Assembly (NCBI RefSeq): GCF_000383915.1
Contig: NZ_KB912942.1
Coordinates: 1,062,506 to 1,126,505 of the forward strand
DNA length: 64,000 nt
Direction of reading: 5' to 3'
Source of the DNA: Amycolatopsis benzoatilytica AK 16/65
GTDB lineage: Bacteria > Actinomycetota > Actinomycetes > Mycobacteriales > Pseudonocardiaceae
Positions within the stretch are counted from its first letter, which is position 1, and every line of letters starts with the position of its first letter. The translations under genes were made by a program, and so were the position numbers. Under the pieces are notes generated by a model. The model saw only the letters and a program-made list of their open reading frames with translations. It searched no databases and had not been told where the DNA came from. Shown piece after piece: positions 35,507-43,527 of this stretch.

Positions 35507-36691
35507 GTGAACCCGCACACCCTCGACCGGCCGTTGCGCGTGCTGCGCGTGTGCCTGCACCTCCTGCTGGCCGGGCTTTTGGTGCTCGCGGTCGCGCGCG
35601 CGTTCGCCGACGGCCAGCCGCAGGCCCCGTCGGTGCTCGCGGGTGCGCTCGTGCTGGGTGCCGTCTACACCGCTGGCCCGCTGCTGCCGCGCGTCGGCCG
35701 CTCGCCCCGTGCCACCGCCGGCTGGCTGCTTGCCCTCGGCGTCGCCTGGCTGCTCCTGCTCTGGCTCACTCCGGATGGAGTCTGGCTGGCATTCCCGCTG
35801 TACTTCCTGCAAATGCACCTGCTCCCGACGCGATGGGGGCCCGCCGTCGTGGCGCTCACCACGGTGCTGGCCATCGCCGGATTCACCCGGCACCAGGGCG
35901 GTCTCAGCGTCGGCGTGGTCATCGGCCCGGCCCTCGGCGCCGCGGTCGCGATCGCCACCGTGCTCGGCTATCAGGCGCTCTACCGCGAAAGCGAACACCG
36001 ACGGCAGTTGATCGACGAACTGCGCGAAACCCGCAACGACCTGGCCGCGATGGAACGCTCCGCAGGCGTGCTCGCCGAACGCGAACGGCTGTCCCGGGAA
36101 ATCCACGACACGCTCGCGCAGGGCCTTTCCAGCATCCACCTGTTGCTGCGCGCCGCCGAACGTGCCTTGCCGGACCGGCCCGCCGCCGCTCTCCCGCACG
36201 TCGCGCAGGCCCGGCAGGCTGCCCAGGGCAACCTCACCGAAGCCCGCCGGCTGGTCTACGCACTGTCCCCGGTCGAACTGGAGGGCGCGTCCCTGCCCGC
36301 GGCGCTGGAACGCCTGTGCCGGCGGGAAGGGCAACGATCCGGCCTGACTGTCCACTTTCACCTGAGCGGCACCGCGTTCGACGTGCCGACCGCCTATGAG
36401 GTCGCCTTGCTGCGCATCGCCCAGTCCGCGCTGTCGAACACCGTCCGGCACGCTTCGGCCAGCCGGGCCGAGCTGACCTTGAGCTACATGGACACCAGCG
36501 TCACCCTGGACGCCGTGGACGACGGAATCGGTTTCGACCCGCAAGCCCTGCGCGGCGGCAGCGAAGAAGGCGGCTTCGGCCTGGCCGCGATGCGCGCCCG
36601 AGCCCGCTCGCTCGGCGGTACGTGGACGGTCGAATCGTCGCCCGGTCACGGCACCGCGCTGGCCGTCAGCTTCCCGGTGGACCCCCGATGA
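35507..36691 (+). CDS. sensor histidine kinase, NarL/DesK class
   Basis: A 394-residue sensor starting at GTG after GAGAGGAGGCTTTC. The first 160 residues contain about five hydrophobic segments, with little loop exposed, so the signal is probably sensed in the membrane. A coiled segment leads to the HisKA_3 box LSREIHDTLAQGLSS with phosphorylated H200. The ATPase domain has DDGIGFDP and GGFGLAAMRARARSLGG. It overlaps the response regulator by 4 bp and is divergent from the ABC operon; similar pairs (LiaRS, DesKR-like) answer membrane or antibiotic stress. Confidence 0.9.
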   Translation: MNPHTLDRPLRVLRVCLHLLLAGLLVLAVARAFADGQPQAPSVLAGALVLGAVYTAGPLLPRVGRSPRATAGWLLALGVAWLLLLWLTPDGVWLAFPLYFLQMHLLPTRWGPAVVALTTVLAIAGFTRHQGGLSVGVVIGPALGAAVAIATVLGYQALYRESEHRRQLIDELRETRNDLAAMERSAGVLAERERLSREIHDTLAQGLSSIHLLLRAAERALPDRPAAALPHVAQARQAAQGNLTEARRLVYALSPVELEGASLPAALERLCRREGQRSGLTVHFHLSGTAFDVPTAYEVALLRIAQSALSNTVRHASASRAELTLSYMDTSVTLDAVDDGIGFDPQALRGGSEEGGFGLAAMRARARSLGGTWTVESSPGHGTALAVSFPVDPR

Positions 36692-37305
36692 TCCGCCTCC
36701 TGCTGGCCGACGACCACCCGGTGGTGCGGGCCGGGCTGCGCGCCGTCCTGGAAACCGAGCCGGACCTGGAAGTGGTCGCCGAAGCCTCTTCCGCGGAAGA
36801 CGCCGTGCGGCTGGCGCCCGGCGTGGACGTGGTGCTGATGGACCTGCAGTTCGGCGCCGGAATGCACGGCGCCGCCGCGACCGCGGAAATCACCGCGGCC
36901 GCGGACGCGCCGAAAGTCCTGGTCCTGACGACTTACGACACCGACGGCGACATCCTGGCCGCGATCGAGGCGGGCGCGACCGGCTACCTGCTGAAAGACG
37001 CCCCACCGGAGGACCTGGCCGCCGCGGTGCGCAACGCCGCCGCCGGGCAGACCGTGCTGGCGCCGGCGGTCGCGCACCGGCTGATGAACCGGATGCGCAC
37101 CCCGGCCGCGGCGTTGTCCGGACGGGAGATCGAGGTGCTCGGCCTCGTCGCCGACGGACTGTCCAATGTGGAAATCAGCAAGCGGCTGTTCCTGAGCCAG
37201 GCGACGGTGAAATCGCACCTGGTGCACATCTATTCGAAGCTGGCGGTGGATTCCCGCACCGCCGCGGTGGCGGCGGCGCAGGCACAGGGCTTGATCCGGC
37301 GCTGA
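36688..37305 (+). CDS. NarL/FixJ-type response regulator
   Basis: A 205-residue response regulator. Receiver domain: acidic pocket in LLADDHPVVRAGLRAV, phosphoacceptor D52 in VDVVLMDLQFG, Thr/Lys switch residues in VLVLTTYD and YLLKDAPPE. C-terminal LuxR-type HTH: LSGREIEVLGLVADGLSN, then EISKRLFLSQATVKSHLVHI. It is cotranslated with the kinase and likely regulates the divergent ABC transporter operon. A hairpin element begins 33 bp after its stop. Confidence 0.92.
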   Translation: MIRLLLADDHPVVRAGLRAVLETEPDLEVVAEASSAEDAVRLAPGVDVVLMDLQFGAGMHGAAATAEITAAADAPKVLVLTTYDTDGDILAAIEAGATGYLLKDAPPEDLAAAVRNAAAGQTVLAPAVAHRLMNRMRTPAAALSGREIEVLGLVADGLSNVEISKRLFLSQATVKSHLVHIYSKLAVDSRTAAVAAAQAQGLIRR

Positions 37306-37337
37306 CTCGCGAGCACTTCTTCGGCCGGTGTTGGCCG

Positions 37338-37392
37338 GTCCGTGAAGGGCTCCTTGCCGGACTCAGATTCCCTCAAGGGGCCCTTCACGGAC
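37338..37392. repeat. 55-bp hairpin element, copy 4
   Basis: GTCCGTGAAGGGCTCC at the left, a CAG centre (37364-37366), and the complement ending CCCTTCACGGAC. A few arm mismatches distinguish it from the perfect copy at 33109. It lies between the convergent response regulator and NTF2-like genes. Confidence 0.82.
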
Positions 37393-37447
37393 TTCCCGAG
37401 CCACCCCGGCCGAGCCGACCGACCCGAGCCGAGCCGGTTCCGTTGCG

Positions 37448-37834
37448 TCAGCTCTTGGCCGCGGCTGCCTGGATCGCTTCGAACTTGGCCCCCATCTGTC
37501 GTGCCAGTGCCTCCGCGGCCCGCAGCGGCCGGACCATCACCATGAAGTCCGCGATCTTCCCGTCCGCGTCGTAGCGCAGGAAATCGCACCCGGTCACCGC
37601 GAGTCCCTCCACCTTCGCCTCGAACACGAGCGCGTGCTCCTTCCCGTCGGCGATCTCGCGGACGTACCGGAAGTCCTCGAACACCTCGGCTACCCCGCGC
37701 AGGATCGCCGCGGTGATCGGTTTGCCCGAGTACGGCTTGAACGCGACCGGGCTGCAGAACACGACGTCGTCGGCGAGCAGTGCCTCGGCGGCGGCCAGGT
37801 CGTGCGTTTCGATCGCCTCGCGGAACGTCTTCAT
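37448..37834 (-). CDS. NTF2-like (SnoaL/DUF4440-type) protein
   Basis: A 128-residue protein with ATG after CCACGGAGGACCCGC. The pattern TFREAIETHDLAAAEALLADD, VVFCSPVAFKPYSGK, and a sheet ending ALVFEAKVEGLAVTGCDFLR, then DGKIADFMVMVRPL is the cone-shaped NTF2 fold of about 120 residues. These proteins are isomerases, hydratases or binding proteins. It is divergent from the antiporter gene (133 bp between starts). No substrate can be named. Confidence 0.8.
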   Translation of the reverse strand: MKTFREAIETHDLAAAEALLADDVVFCSPVAFKPYSGKPITAAILRGVAEVFEDFRYVREIADGKEHALVFEAKVEGLAVTGCDFLRYDADGKIADFMVMVRPLRAAEALARQMGAKFEAIQAAAAKS

Positions 37835-37967
37835 CGGGCGGGTCCTCCGTGGTCGTGGTCCGCTCACCGTACCGAAGAACCCGCACGCCGCGGGGTGGCC
37901 GCGAACTGGCCGTCGGCGAGGCGGGGAGCGACAATACCCGGGGTTCCGCGGGACGAAAGGCACGTCG

Positions 37968-39116
37968 ATGACGCTGTTCGCGATGGCGATCGTGTTGCTC
38001 GCGGGCCTGGCCGGCCCGCTGCTGGCGACGCCGAAGCGGACCCGGATTCCGATCGTCGTCGGCGAGATCGCGCTCGGCGTCGTGGTCGGCCGGACCGGGT
38101 TCGGCTGGGTCGACGCGGACGAGCCGATCCTGTCCTATGTCGCGTCCGCCGGATTCGCGCTGATCATGCTGGTCGCGGGAAGCCACGTGCCGCTGCGGGA
38201 CGCGGCGTTGCGGGTCGCCGCCGGGCGGGGCGCGTTGCTCGCCGCGCTGGTCGGGGTGCTCGCGGTGCCGGCTGGCTACGGTGTCGCGGCACTTGTCGGA
38301 ACCGGGCACGGGCTGCTCTACGCCGTGTTGCTCGCGTCGAGTTCGGCGGCGCTCGTGATGCCGGTACTGGACGAAACGAAGCTCGCCACTCCGCCTGCGG
38401 TCGCGTTGATCGTGCAAGTCGCGATCGCCGACACCGCCTGCATCGTGGCGTTGCCGCTGGCCGCCGCACCGGGGCGGGCCGGAAAAGCGGCGCTCGGCGC
38501 GCTCGCGGTGATCGCGGCCGGTGCGGTGTGGTTCGTGCTCCTGCGGTGGCTGCACCGGCGCGGGCTCGTCGACAAGGCCCACGACCTCAGCAAGACCCGG
38601 CATTTCGGCCTGGAAATCCGGATCGCGCTGATCGTCCTGTTCGGCCTTGCCGGGCTCGCCCAGCTGGTCGGCGTGTCGGTGATGCTGGCCGGGTTCGTCG
38701 CCGGCCTGGCGCTGGCCGCGGTGGGGGAGCCGCGACGGCTCGCGCGCCAGTTGTTCGCCGTGACCGACGGATTTCTCGGGCCGCTGTTTTTCGTGTGGCT
38801 GGGCGCTTCTCTCGACCTGCGGGCGCTCGGTCAGCACCCGGTGATGTTCGTACTGGCCGCGGTGCTCGGTGTCGGCTCGGTCGTGGTGCACGGCGCGACG
38901 CGGCTGCTGGGCCAGCCGCTGCCGCTGGCGGTTCTCGCCGGCGCGCAACTGGGCGTGCCGGTCGCGGCGGTCACCATCGGGACGCGCGAACAGTTGCTCG
39001 CCCCGGGGGAGGGCGGGGCCATTCTCGCCGCCGCGCTGATCAGCGTCGGCGCCACCGCGTGGGCGGCGTCCCGCGCGAGCAAGGACCAGTCCGCCGAACC
39101 GAGGGAGGCGTCGTGA
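37968..39116 (+). CDS. CPA2-family cation/proton antiporter (Kef-like membrane domain)
   Basis: A 382-residue polytopic protein (10-12 segments) with the Na+/H+ exchanger fold: IPIVVGEIALGVVVGRTGF, then LLYAVLLASSSAALVMPVLDE for the inverted-repeat core, VQVAIADTACIVALPLA with the ion-binding Asp, and FLGPLFFVWLGASLDLR. It lacks the cytosolic TrkA-N/KTN domain found in KefB/C, so it resembles small GerN/NapA-type antiporters. The stop overlaps the ParB-like gene by 4 bp, which suggests that the two work together. Confidence 0.87.
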   Translation: MTLFAMAIVLLAGLAGPLLATPKRTRIPIVVGEIALGVVVGRTGFGWVDADEPILSYVASAGFALIMLVAGSHVPLRDAALRVAAGRGALLAALVGVLAVPAGYGVAALVGTGHGLLYAVLLASSSAALVMPVLDETKLATPPAVALIVQVAIADTACIVALPLAAAPGRAGKAALGALAVIAAGAVWFVLLRWLHRRGLVDKAHDLSKTRHFGLEIRIALIVLFGLAGLAQLVGVSVMLAGFVAGLALAAVGEPRRLARQLFAVTDGFLGPLFFVWLGASLDLRALGQHPVMFVLAAVLGVGSVVVHGATRLLGQPLPLAVLAGAQLGVPVAAVTIGTREQLLAPGEGGAILAAALISVGATAWAASRASKDQSAEPREAS

Positions 39117-39490
39117 AGGAACACTGGAAAGACGAACCGGACGATCACGATTACCCGGCCGCGTTCGACTACCTCACCCTGATCTCGCCCGAGGAGGCCG
39201 CGAGCGGGCTGGTCGACCAGTTGAAGCAAGCGAAACTGACGCACCGCAAGGCAAAGGACATCCTCCGTGCGAGCGGACTGAAGCTGCTGCCCGAGGACAA
39301 CGTGCACGTCGCGAAAGACCTGGCGAAGGTCAAGGACGGCACCGCGCTGTCGCCGGTCCTGCTGGTCCGCGGCCACGGCCATCCCGGCTTCGACGCCCGC
39401 GAGGACCTCGTGATCGCCGACGGCTACCACCGGGTGTGCGCGTCGCACCACCTGGACGAGAACGCGGACATTCCCTGCAAACTGATCTGA
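39113..39490 (+). CDS. conserved hypothetical, ParB-like fold at C-terminus
   Basis: A 125-residue protein, GTG start overlapping the antiporter stop with GAGGGAGGCGTC before it. The N-terminus EHWKDEPDDHDYPAAFDYLT is acidic. The second half LSPVLLVRGHGHPGFDARED and LVIADGYHRVCASHHLDE resembles the ParB/sulfiredoxin-like fold, in which the ADGYHR stretch binds nucleotide. There is no HTH or partner ParA. A nucleotide-sensing role for the coupled antiporter, replacing its missing cytosolic regulatory domain, is possible but inferred. Confidence 0.65.
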   Translation: MKEHWKDEPDDHDYPAAFDYLTLISPEEAASGLVDQLKQAKLTHRKAKDILRASGLKLLPEDNVHVAKDLAKVKDGTALSPVLLVRGHGHPGFDAREDLVIADGYHRVCASHHLDENADIPCKLI

Positions 39491-39590
39491 GCGGCGGCTT
39501 CGGTTCCGAAACGGTTGCGAAGACGGGCCGGCGGTAACGCGCCTGCCCGGTTGCCGATCTCCAGGCGAGATCGACGAGCGAGGCGGGACC

Positions 39591-40571
39591 GTGGACGAGT
39601 TCGACATCGAGAAGCATCCGGACCTGATGAATCCGGAATGGCAGAAGCACGCCGAACGCGAGGCGTGGATCGGAGCGCGGCAAGACCGCCGCCGGGGGAG
39701 GAGCCGCAAGGCGGCGACGATCGCCGCGGTCGTGGTCGTCGCCGCCGCGGCGGTCGGGGTCTACCTGTGGACCCGTCCGGCGGGCGACCAGTCCGCGGCG
39801 AGCCCGGTGCCGGCCGGTTCGCTGGCCGCCGTACCGTCGACCGCCACGCCTTCGACCGCCGCGCCCGGGCCGACCGACCTGCCGACCGCGGCGTCGGTCG
39901 ACCTGTCCAGGCCGTTCGACAACACCCCGGCGCAGAACTGGCGCGAGGGCATCGACGGGCTGGCCATCCCGCCCGCGGCGAAAACCGGCCCGTTCTCCGC
40001 GAAGCAGGTGGAGCAGGCTCAGCAGCAGGTCAAGCAAGCGATCGTGCTCGCGCATTTCGACAACGGCATCCACGAAAGCCACAACGCGGACGCGCTCGTC
40101 CAGCTCTTCGCACCGAACGCCCGGACCGACATCCAAGCCCATGCCGTGAGCTATGCGGTCTTCTTCCCGGAGGGCTACCACCTCCTCCCGGCGCCGCCGC
40201 GGATGAACGGCAAGATGACCGTCCGCCCGGGCGACGAGGGCGAGCTCGTCGTGCATGTCTCGTACGTAGTGGCCTACGCGTTCGACCCGGGAACTCACAC
40301 CTACCACGGCCCGGCCGACCTGGATCCGTTCGTGCGGGTCGACCAGGACTACGTCCTGCGCATCGGCTCCGGGTGGGAGCCGGGCGACCGCGGCCTGTGG
40401 TTCGACAAGGGCGGTTCGTACTTCACCAGCATCGCGTGCCGGCAGCCGGACGACGGCATTCTCGCGCCCGCGTTCAGCGACCCGACCTACGACGCCCCGC
40501 CGATCAGTGCCCAGCCGGGCGAGTTCGATCCGGACAAACCCCTGCCTACCAAGGGAAACTGCGGAAAGTAA
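39591..40571 (+). CDS. membrane-anchored extracytoplasmic protein of unknown function
   Basis: A 326-residue protein, GTG start after GGCGAGGCGGGACC. The cytoplasmic N-terminus (1-40) is charged and ends in RRRGRSRK; one membrane segment spans 41-60; a Ser/Thr/Pro/Ala spacer follows to about residue 105; the rest is a folded outer domain with WREGIDGLAIPPAAKTGPFS, NADALVQLFAPNARTDIQAH and FVRVDQDYVLRI. Two Cys near the C-terminus may pair. I recognise no family. Similar anchored proteins are common in actinobacteria. Confidence 0.75.
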   Translation: MDEFDIEKHPDLMNPEWQKHAEREAWIGARQDRRRGRSRKAATIAAVVVVAAAAVGVYLWTRPAGDQSAASPVPAGSLAAVPSTATPSTAAPGPTDLPTAASVDLSRPFDNTPAQNWREGIDGLAIPPAAKTGPFSAKQVEQAQQQVKQAIVLAHFDNGIHESHNADALVQLFAPNARTDIQAHAVSYAVFFPEGYHLLPAPPRMNGKMTVRPGDEGELVVHVSYVVAYAFDPGTHTYHGPADLDPFVRVDQDYVLRIGSGWEPGDRGLWFDKGGSYFTSIACRQPDDGILAPAFSDPTYDAPPISAQPGEFDPDKPLPTKGNCGK

Positions 40572-40639
40572 CGGTGCGCTGGACGGGTACCGCATTCGGG
40601 TCGCGACCGCCGGGCGGGCAGCCGGTAGTATCACTCCCG

Positions 40640-41317
40640 ATGATCACGAATGCGTCTCGGCCGGTCCGGGCGAGCGGTCCTGCCCGGTGGCGGGTCGACG
40701 AGGTCGGCTGGAAGGTGCGGCTGCGCGAGGTCCGCCCGGCCGACCGGCGCACGCTGACCGGTTTCGACCGGGACGGGGCACGGGCGCGGGACCTGCAGGT
40801 CGGCGGCTACCGGCACTGGGCGACGCATCGGATCAGCGCCGCGGACTGCCCGGACGGGTTCCATTTCGCGATCGAAACCCTGCACAATCGGACGCTGGTC
40901 GGGTCCATCTGGATCGAGACCGACCCGTTCACCGGCCGGTTCAGCTACGGCATCGGGATCGGCCCGCAGCACCGCCGGTGCGGATACGCCGCGGACGCGG
41001 TCGCGCTGCTGCTGGCGTTCATGTTCAAGCGGTGCCGGTACCGCGCGTGCGAGGTCAGCGTCAACGGCAGCAACTTCGCGTCGCTCGCGCTGCACGGCGA
41101 ACTCGGCTTCCGCGAAGCGGCCCGGCCGCGCGACGTCGAGCTGCGGCGCGGCGAGATCAAGTACCCGGTGCTGATGAGCATCACCGCCGAGCAGTTCGCC
41201 GCGCACCACCCGGCCCTCTCGGCCGCACGCGGCCCCGGTCGTCCGTCGCGCGGTCGGCACTGGCGGATCGAGCGCCCCGGCCGCCACCGCCGCACCAGTC
41301 TGCGGATCGCCGAGTAA
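40640..41317 (+). CDS. GNAT-family N-acetyltransferase with basic C-terminal tail
   Basis: A 225-residue GNAT protein: VRLREVRPADRRTLTGFD at the N-terminal strand, FSYGIGIGPQHRRCGYAADAV as the acetyl-CoA pyrophosphate loop (R/Q-x-x-G-x-A type), and VSVNGSNFASLALHGELGFRE for the last helix. The C-terminal 35 residues are rich in Arg and Pro and probably disordered. There is no clear ribosome site before the ATG. It acetylates an unknown amine. The gene is monocistronic. Confidence 0.82.
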   Translation: MITNASRPVRASGPARWRVDEVGWKVRLREVRPADRRTLTGFDRDGARARDLQVGGYRHWATHRISAADCPDGFHFAIETLHNRTLVGSIWIETDPFTGRFSYGIGIGPQHRRCGYAADAVALLLAFMFKRCRYRACEVSVNGSNFASLALHGELGFREAARPRDVELRRGEIKYPVLMSITAEQFAAHHPALSAARGPGRPSRGRHWRIERPGRHRRTSLRIAE

Positions 41318-41443
41318 CCGGCGGGTTTTTCCGCGCGCCGCAAGTGCTTCCGCTCCGGACCAGAAACTCCGGCAGCTCCTCTGCTCTCCTGCGTTCCGGC
41401 CGCCCCGAAAGGCCGAACGCAGCGCTTTCACCTGCGCCGACCC

Positions 41444-41482
41444 TTGACTTCGACGTTCACGTCGATAACATGACGCGAACGT
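41444..41482 (+). promoter_or_regulatory. promoter with overlapping palindromic operator
   Basis: TTGACT (41444-41449) and TAACAT (41466-41471), 16 bp apart, form a good -35/-10 pair. ACGTTCACGTC (41453-41463) and GACGCGAACGT (41472-41482) form an inverted repeat (10 of 11 pairs) centred on the -10 element, so a bound repressor would block it. The operon it serves ends with a TetR gene at 42698, the likely repressor. Confidence 0.6.
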
Positions 41483-41526
41483 AACGCGGGTGGGCGAAGG
41501 GGCCCGCCCGCCGGAGGGAGATCACC

Positions 41527-42687
41527 GTGCGCATCGTGCAACGACGTATGTCCCGGATGGCGGCGGTGATGTCTGCCGCGGTGCTCGCGCTGGCCGGCGC
41601 CACCGCGGTGGCCAGCGCGGCCGACAGCTGGCCGCTGGCCCCGCGGGCAGTGTCCGGACTGCCCGGCATCCCGGCGGCGACCGACCTGGCGAACGTGACC
41701 TCGGCGAGCGGCGCGCACTGCCGCGACTACTTCTTCCCGGTCACCGAATCGCCCGGAAGTTCCGCCGTGCTCAAGGAATTCGGCCAGCTGTGCACCGCTG
41801 ACCCGGCGTTGCTGGGCAAGCAGCCAGTGCAGATCCTGGTCCACGGCGGGACCTACGACCACACCTACTACGACTGGCCGTATCAGCCGGAGCGCTACAA
41901 CTATGTCCGCTACATGACCCAGCGCGGCTTCACGACGCTGAATCTTGACCGGATCGGCTACGGCCGCAGTGATCATCCGCTCGGCGCGAGCATGAACTTC
42001 GACGTCGCCGCGAACACGACCCATCAGATCGTGCAGTACCTGCGCCAAGGCGGGCTGGGCACGCGGTTCGGCACGGTCACTCTGAACGGCTACTCGATGG
42101 GCGGCCTCACCTCGCAGGTCGAGGCGGGCACGTTCCACGACGTCGACGCGCTGATGGTGCACGCTGTCGGGCACGGGCTGCTGACTGCGGCTTCCGTCGC
42201 CCGGCTGGGCACCTTCGCCTATCCCGCGTTGCTGGACCCGAAATTCTCCGGCCGGCCGTGGGCGATCGATCCCGCGTATCTGACCAGCATTCCGGGCCGG
42301 CGCACCATCTTCTACGGTCCCTCGGCGACGTACGACCCGCGCCAGCTGACCGTCGAGGACGCCACCAAGGACACCATGTCAGCGACCGAGCTCGCGGACA
42401 TCACCCTGCGCACCTACACCGACCAGACGAAGAACATCGACGCGCCGATCCTGTGGTCGCCCGGCCAGTACGACAAGATCTGGTGCGGCACCACCGACGA
42501 CTGCGACACCGATCCGATGTCCGCCGCCGAACCGGGCTTCTACCGGCCGGGCGTGTTCACCAAGTACATCGTGCAGAACACCGGCCACGCCACCCTGCTC
42601 GGCTACGGCGGCCTCGACTACCTGAACGAAATCGTCCGCTGGCTCGGCGAGCACGGCATCCACGGCGTGGGAGGAGCCCGCGGGTAA
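41527..42687 (+). CDS. secreted alpha/beta hydrolase
   Basis: A 386-residue protein with a Sec signal peptide: basic start RIVQRRMSR, hydrophobic core, and AVASAAD cleavage near residue 32. The mature part is an alpha/beta hydrolase with ILVHGGTYDHTYYDWPYQ (oxyanion), NLDRIGYGRSDHP, the nucleophile elbow LNGYSMGGLTS and a late NTGHATLLGYGG for the His. Start GTG preceded by CGGAGGGAGATCACC. The substrate is unknown; lipase or esterase activity outside the cell is likely. It is cotranscribed with the TetR gene 10 bp downstream. Confidence 0.85.
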   Translation: MRIVQRRMSRMAAVMSAAVLALAGATAVASAADSWPLAPRAVSGLPGIPAATDLANVTSASGAHCRDYFFPVTESPGSSAVLKEFGQLCTADPALLGKQPVQILVHGGTYDHTYYDWPYQPERYNYVRYMTQRGFTTLNLDRIGYGRSDHPLGASMNFDVAANTTHQIVQYLRQGGLGTRFGTVTLNGYSMGGLTSQVEAGTFHDVDALMVHAVGHGLLTAASVARLGTFAYPALLDPKFSGRPWAIDPAYLTSIPGRRTIFYGPSATYDPRQLTVEDATKDTMSATELADITLRTYTDQTKNIDAPILWSPGQYDKIWCGTTDDCDTDPMSAAEPGFYRPGVFTKYIVQNTGHATLLGYGGLDYLNEIVRWLGEHGIHGVGGARG

Positions 42688-42697
42688 GCTGCGGATC

Positions 42698-43384
42698 ATG
42701 TCCACCGCCGAGCGAGGTAAGGGAAAACGCAGCGAGCTGCGCCGCACGCTGGTGACATCGGAGCTCCTGGACACCGCGACCCGGCTGTTCGCGGAAAAGG
42801 GCTACGAGGCGACCAGCTTGCTGGACATCGCGAACGCGCTGAACATCTCGCGGCCCGCGCTGTATCACTACGTGAGCAAGAAGGAAGACCTGCTCGCGAT
42901 GCTCGTCGAACAGGTCACGAACGGTTTCGCCGAGGTGCTCGCCCAGTTCAAGGAGCGCGACGACCTCGCGCCGTCGGAGAAGATCGCCGACGTCGTCGGG
43001 CTGATCGTGCGGCAGCGTGCCGAGCATTCCGATCAGTTCCGCATCCTCGACCGGTCCGAGCCGATCCTGCCGGAACCGCTCGCGGGCGAGCACCTCGAAG
43101 CGAAGCGCACCGTCCTGCGCGAGTTCACCGCGCTGGTGGAGGCGGGCATCGAAACCGGGGAGTTCCGTCCGGTCGACGCCCGCACCGCCGCGTTGTCCTT
43201 GCTGGGCATGTGCAACTGGGTCGCCTGGTGGTTCCGACCCGGCTCGGACATCGAAGCGGTCGTCGCGACCATCACCGGCTTGTCCACGGCGATGCTCGCG
43301 GCCGGCGATCACACCGGACGCGGGCGGCAGGACGCCAAGACGATCGACCAGATCCGCGCGCTCCTGGACCGCCTCGAAGGCTGA
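42698..43384 (+). CDS. TetR-family transcriptional regulator
   Basis: A 228-residue TetR protein: HTH at about residues 36-61 (YEATSLLDIANALNISRPALYHYVSKKEDL), then a helical ligand domain with LGMCNWVAWWFRPG. The basic N-terminus (RGKGKRSELRR) precedes the HTH. It follows the secreted hydrolase by 10 bp and probably represses both through the palindrome at 41453-41482. The downstream catabolic operon at 43528 has its own promoter and a different palindrome, so control of that operon is possible but not indicated. Confidence 0.87.
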   Translation: MSTAERGKGKRSELRRTLVTSELLDTATRLFAEKGYEATSLLDIANALNISRPALYHYVSKKEDLLAMLVEQVTNGFAEVLAQFKERDDLAPSEKIADVVGLIVRQRAEHSDQFRILDRSEPILPEPLAGEHLEAKRTVLREFTALVEAGIETGEFRPVDARTAALSLLGMCNWVAWWFRPGSDIEAVVATITGLSTAMLAAGDHTGRGRQDAKTIDQIRALLDRLEG

Positions 43385-43470
43385 CCGGGCTCTACTCCGG
43401 CCGTGCGGCGCATCAGCGTCGCACGGCCTTTTTCGTGTCCGAGCGTGGAGGCGCACACTGTGACATGGAC

Positions 43471-43520
43471 GTCGAATCTTCGACATAGCTATTGAACTTT
43501 CGCCTGAACCGGCTTACCGT
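43471..43520 (+). promoter_or_regulatory. leaderless-type promoter with upstream palindrome for catabolic operon
   Basis: TTGAAC (43492-43497) and TACCGT (43515-43520), 17 bp apart, would place the transcript start at or next to the ATG at 43528. No Shine-Dalgarno sequence precedes that ATG. A perfect palindrome GTCGAATCTTCGAC (43471-43484) lies just upstream of the -35 element, where an activator could bind. Confidence 0.5.
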
Positions 43521-43527
43521 CGTTCCC

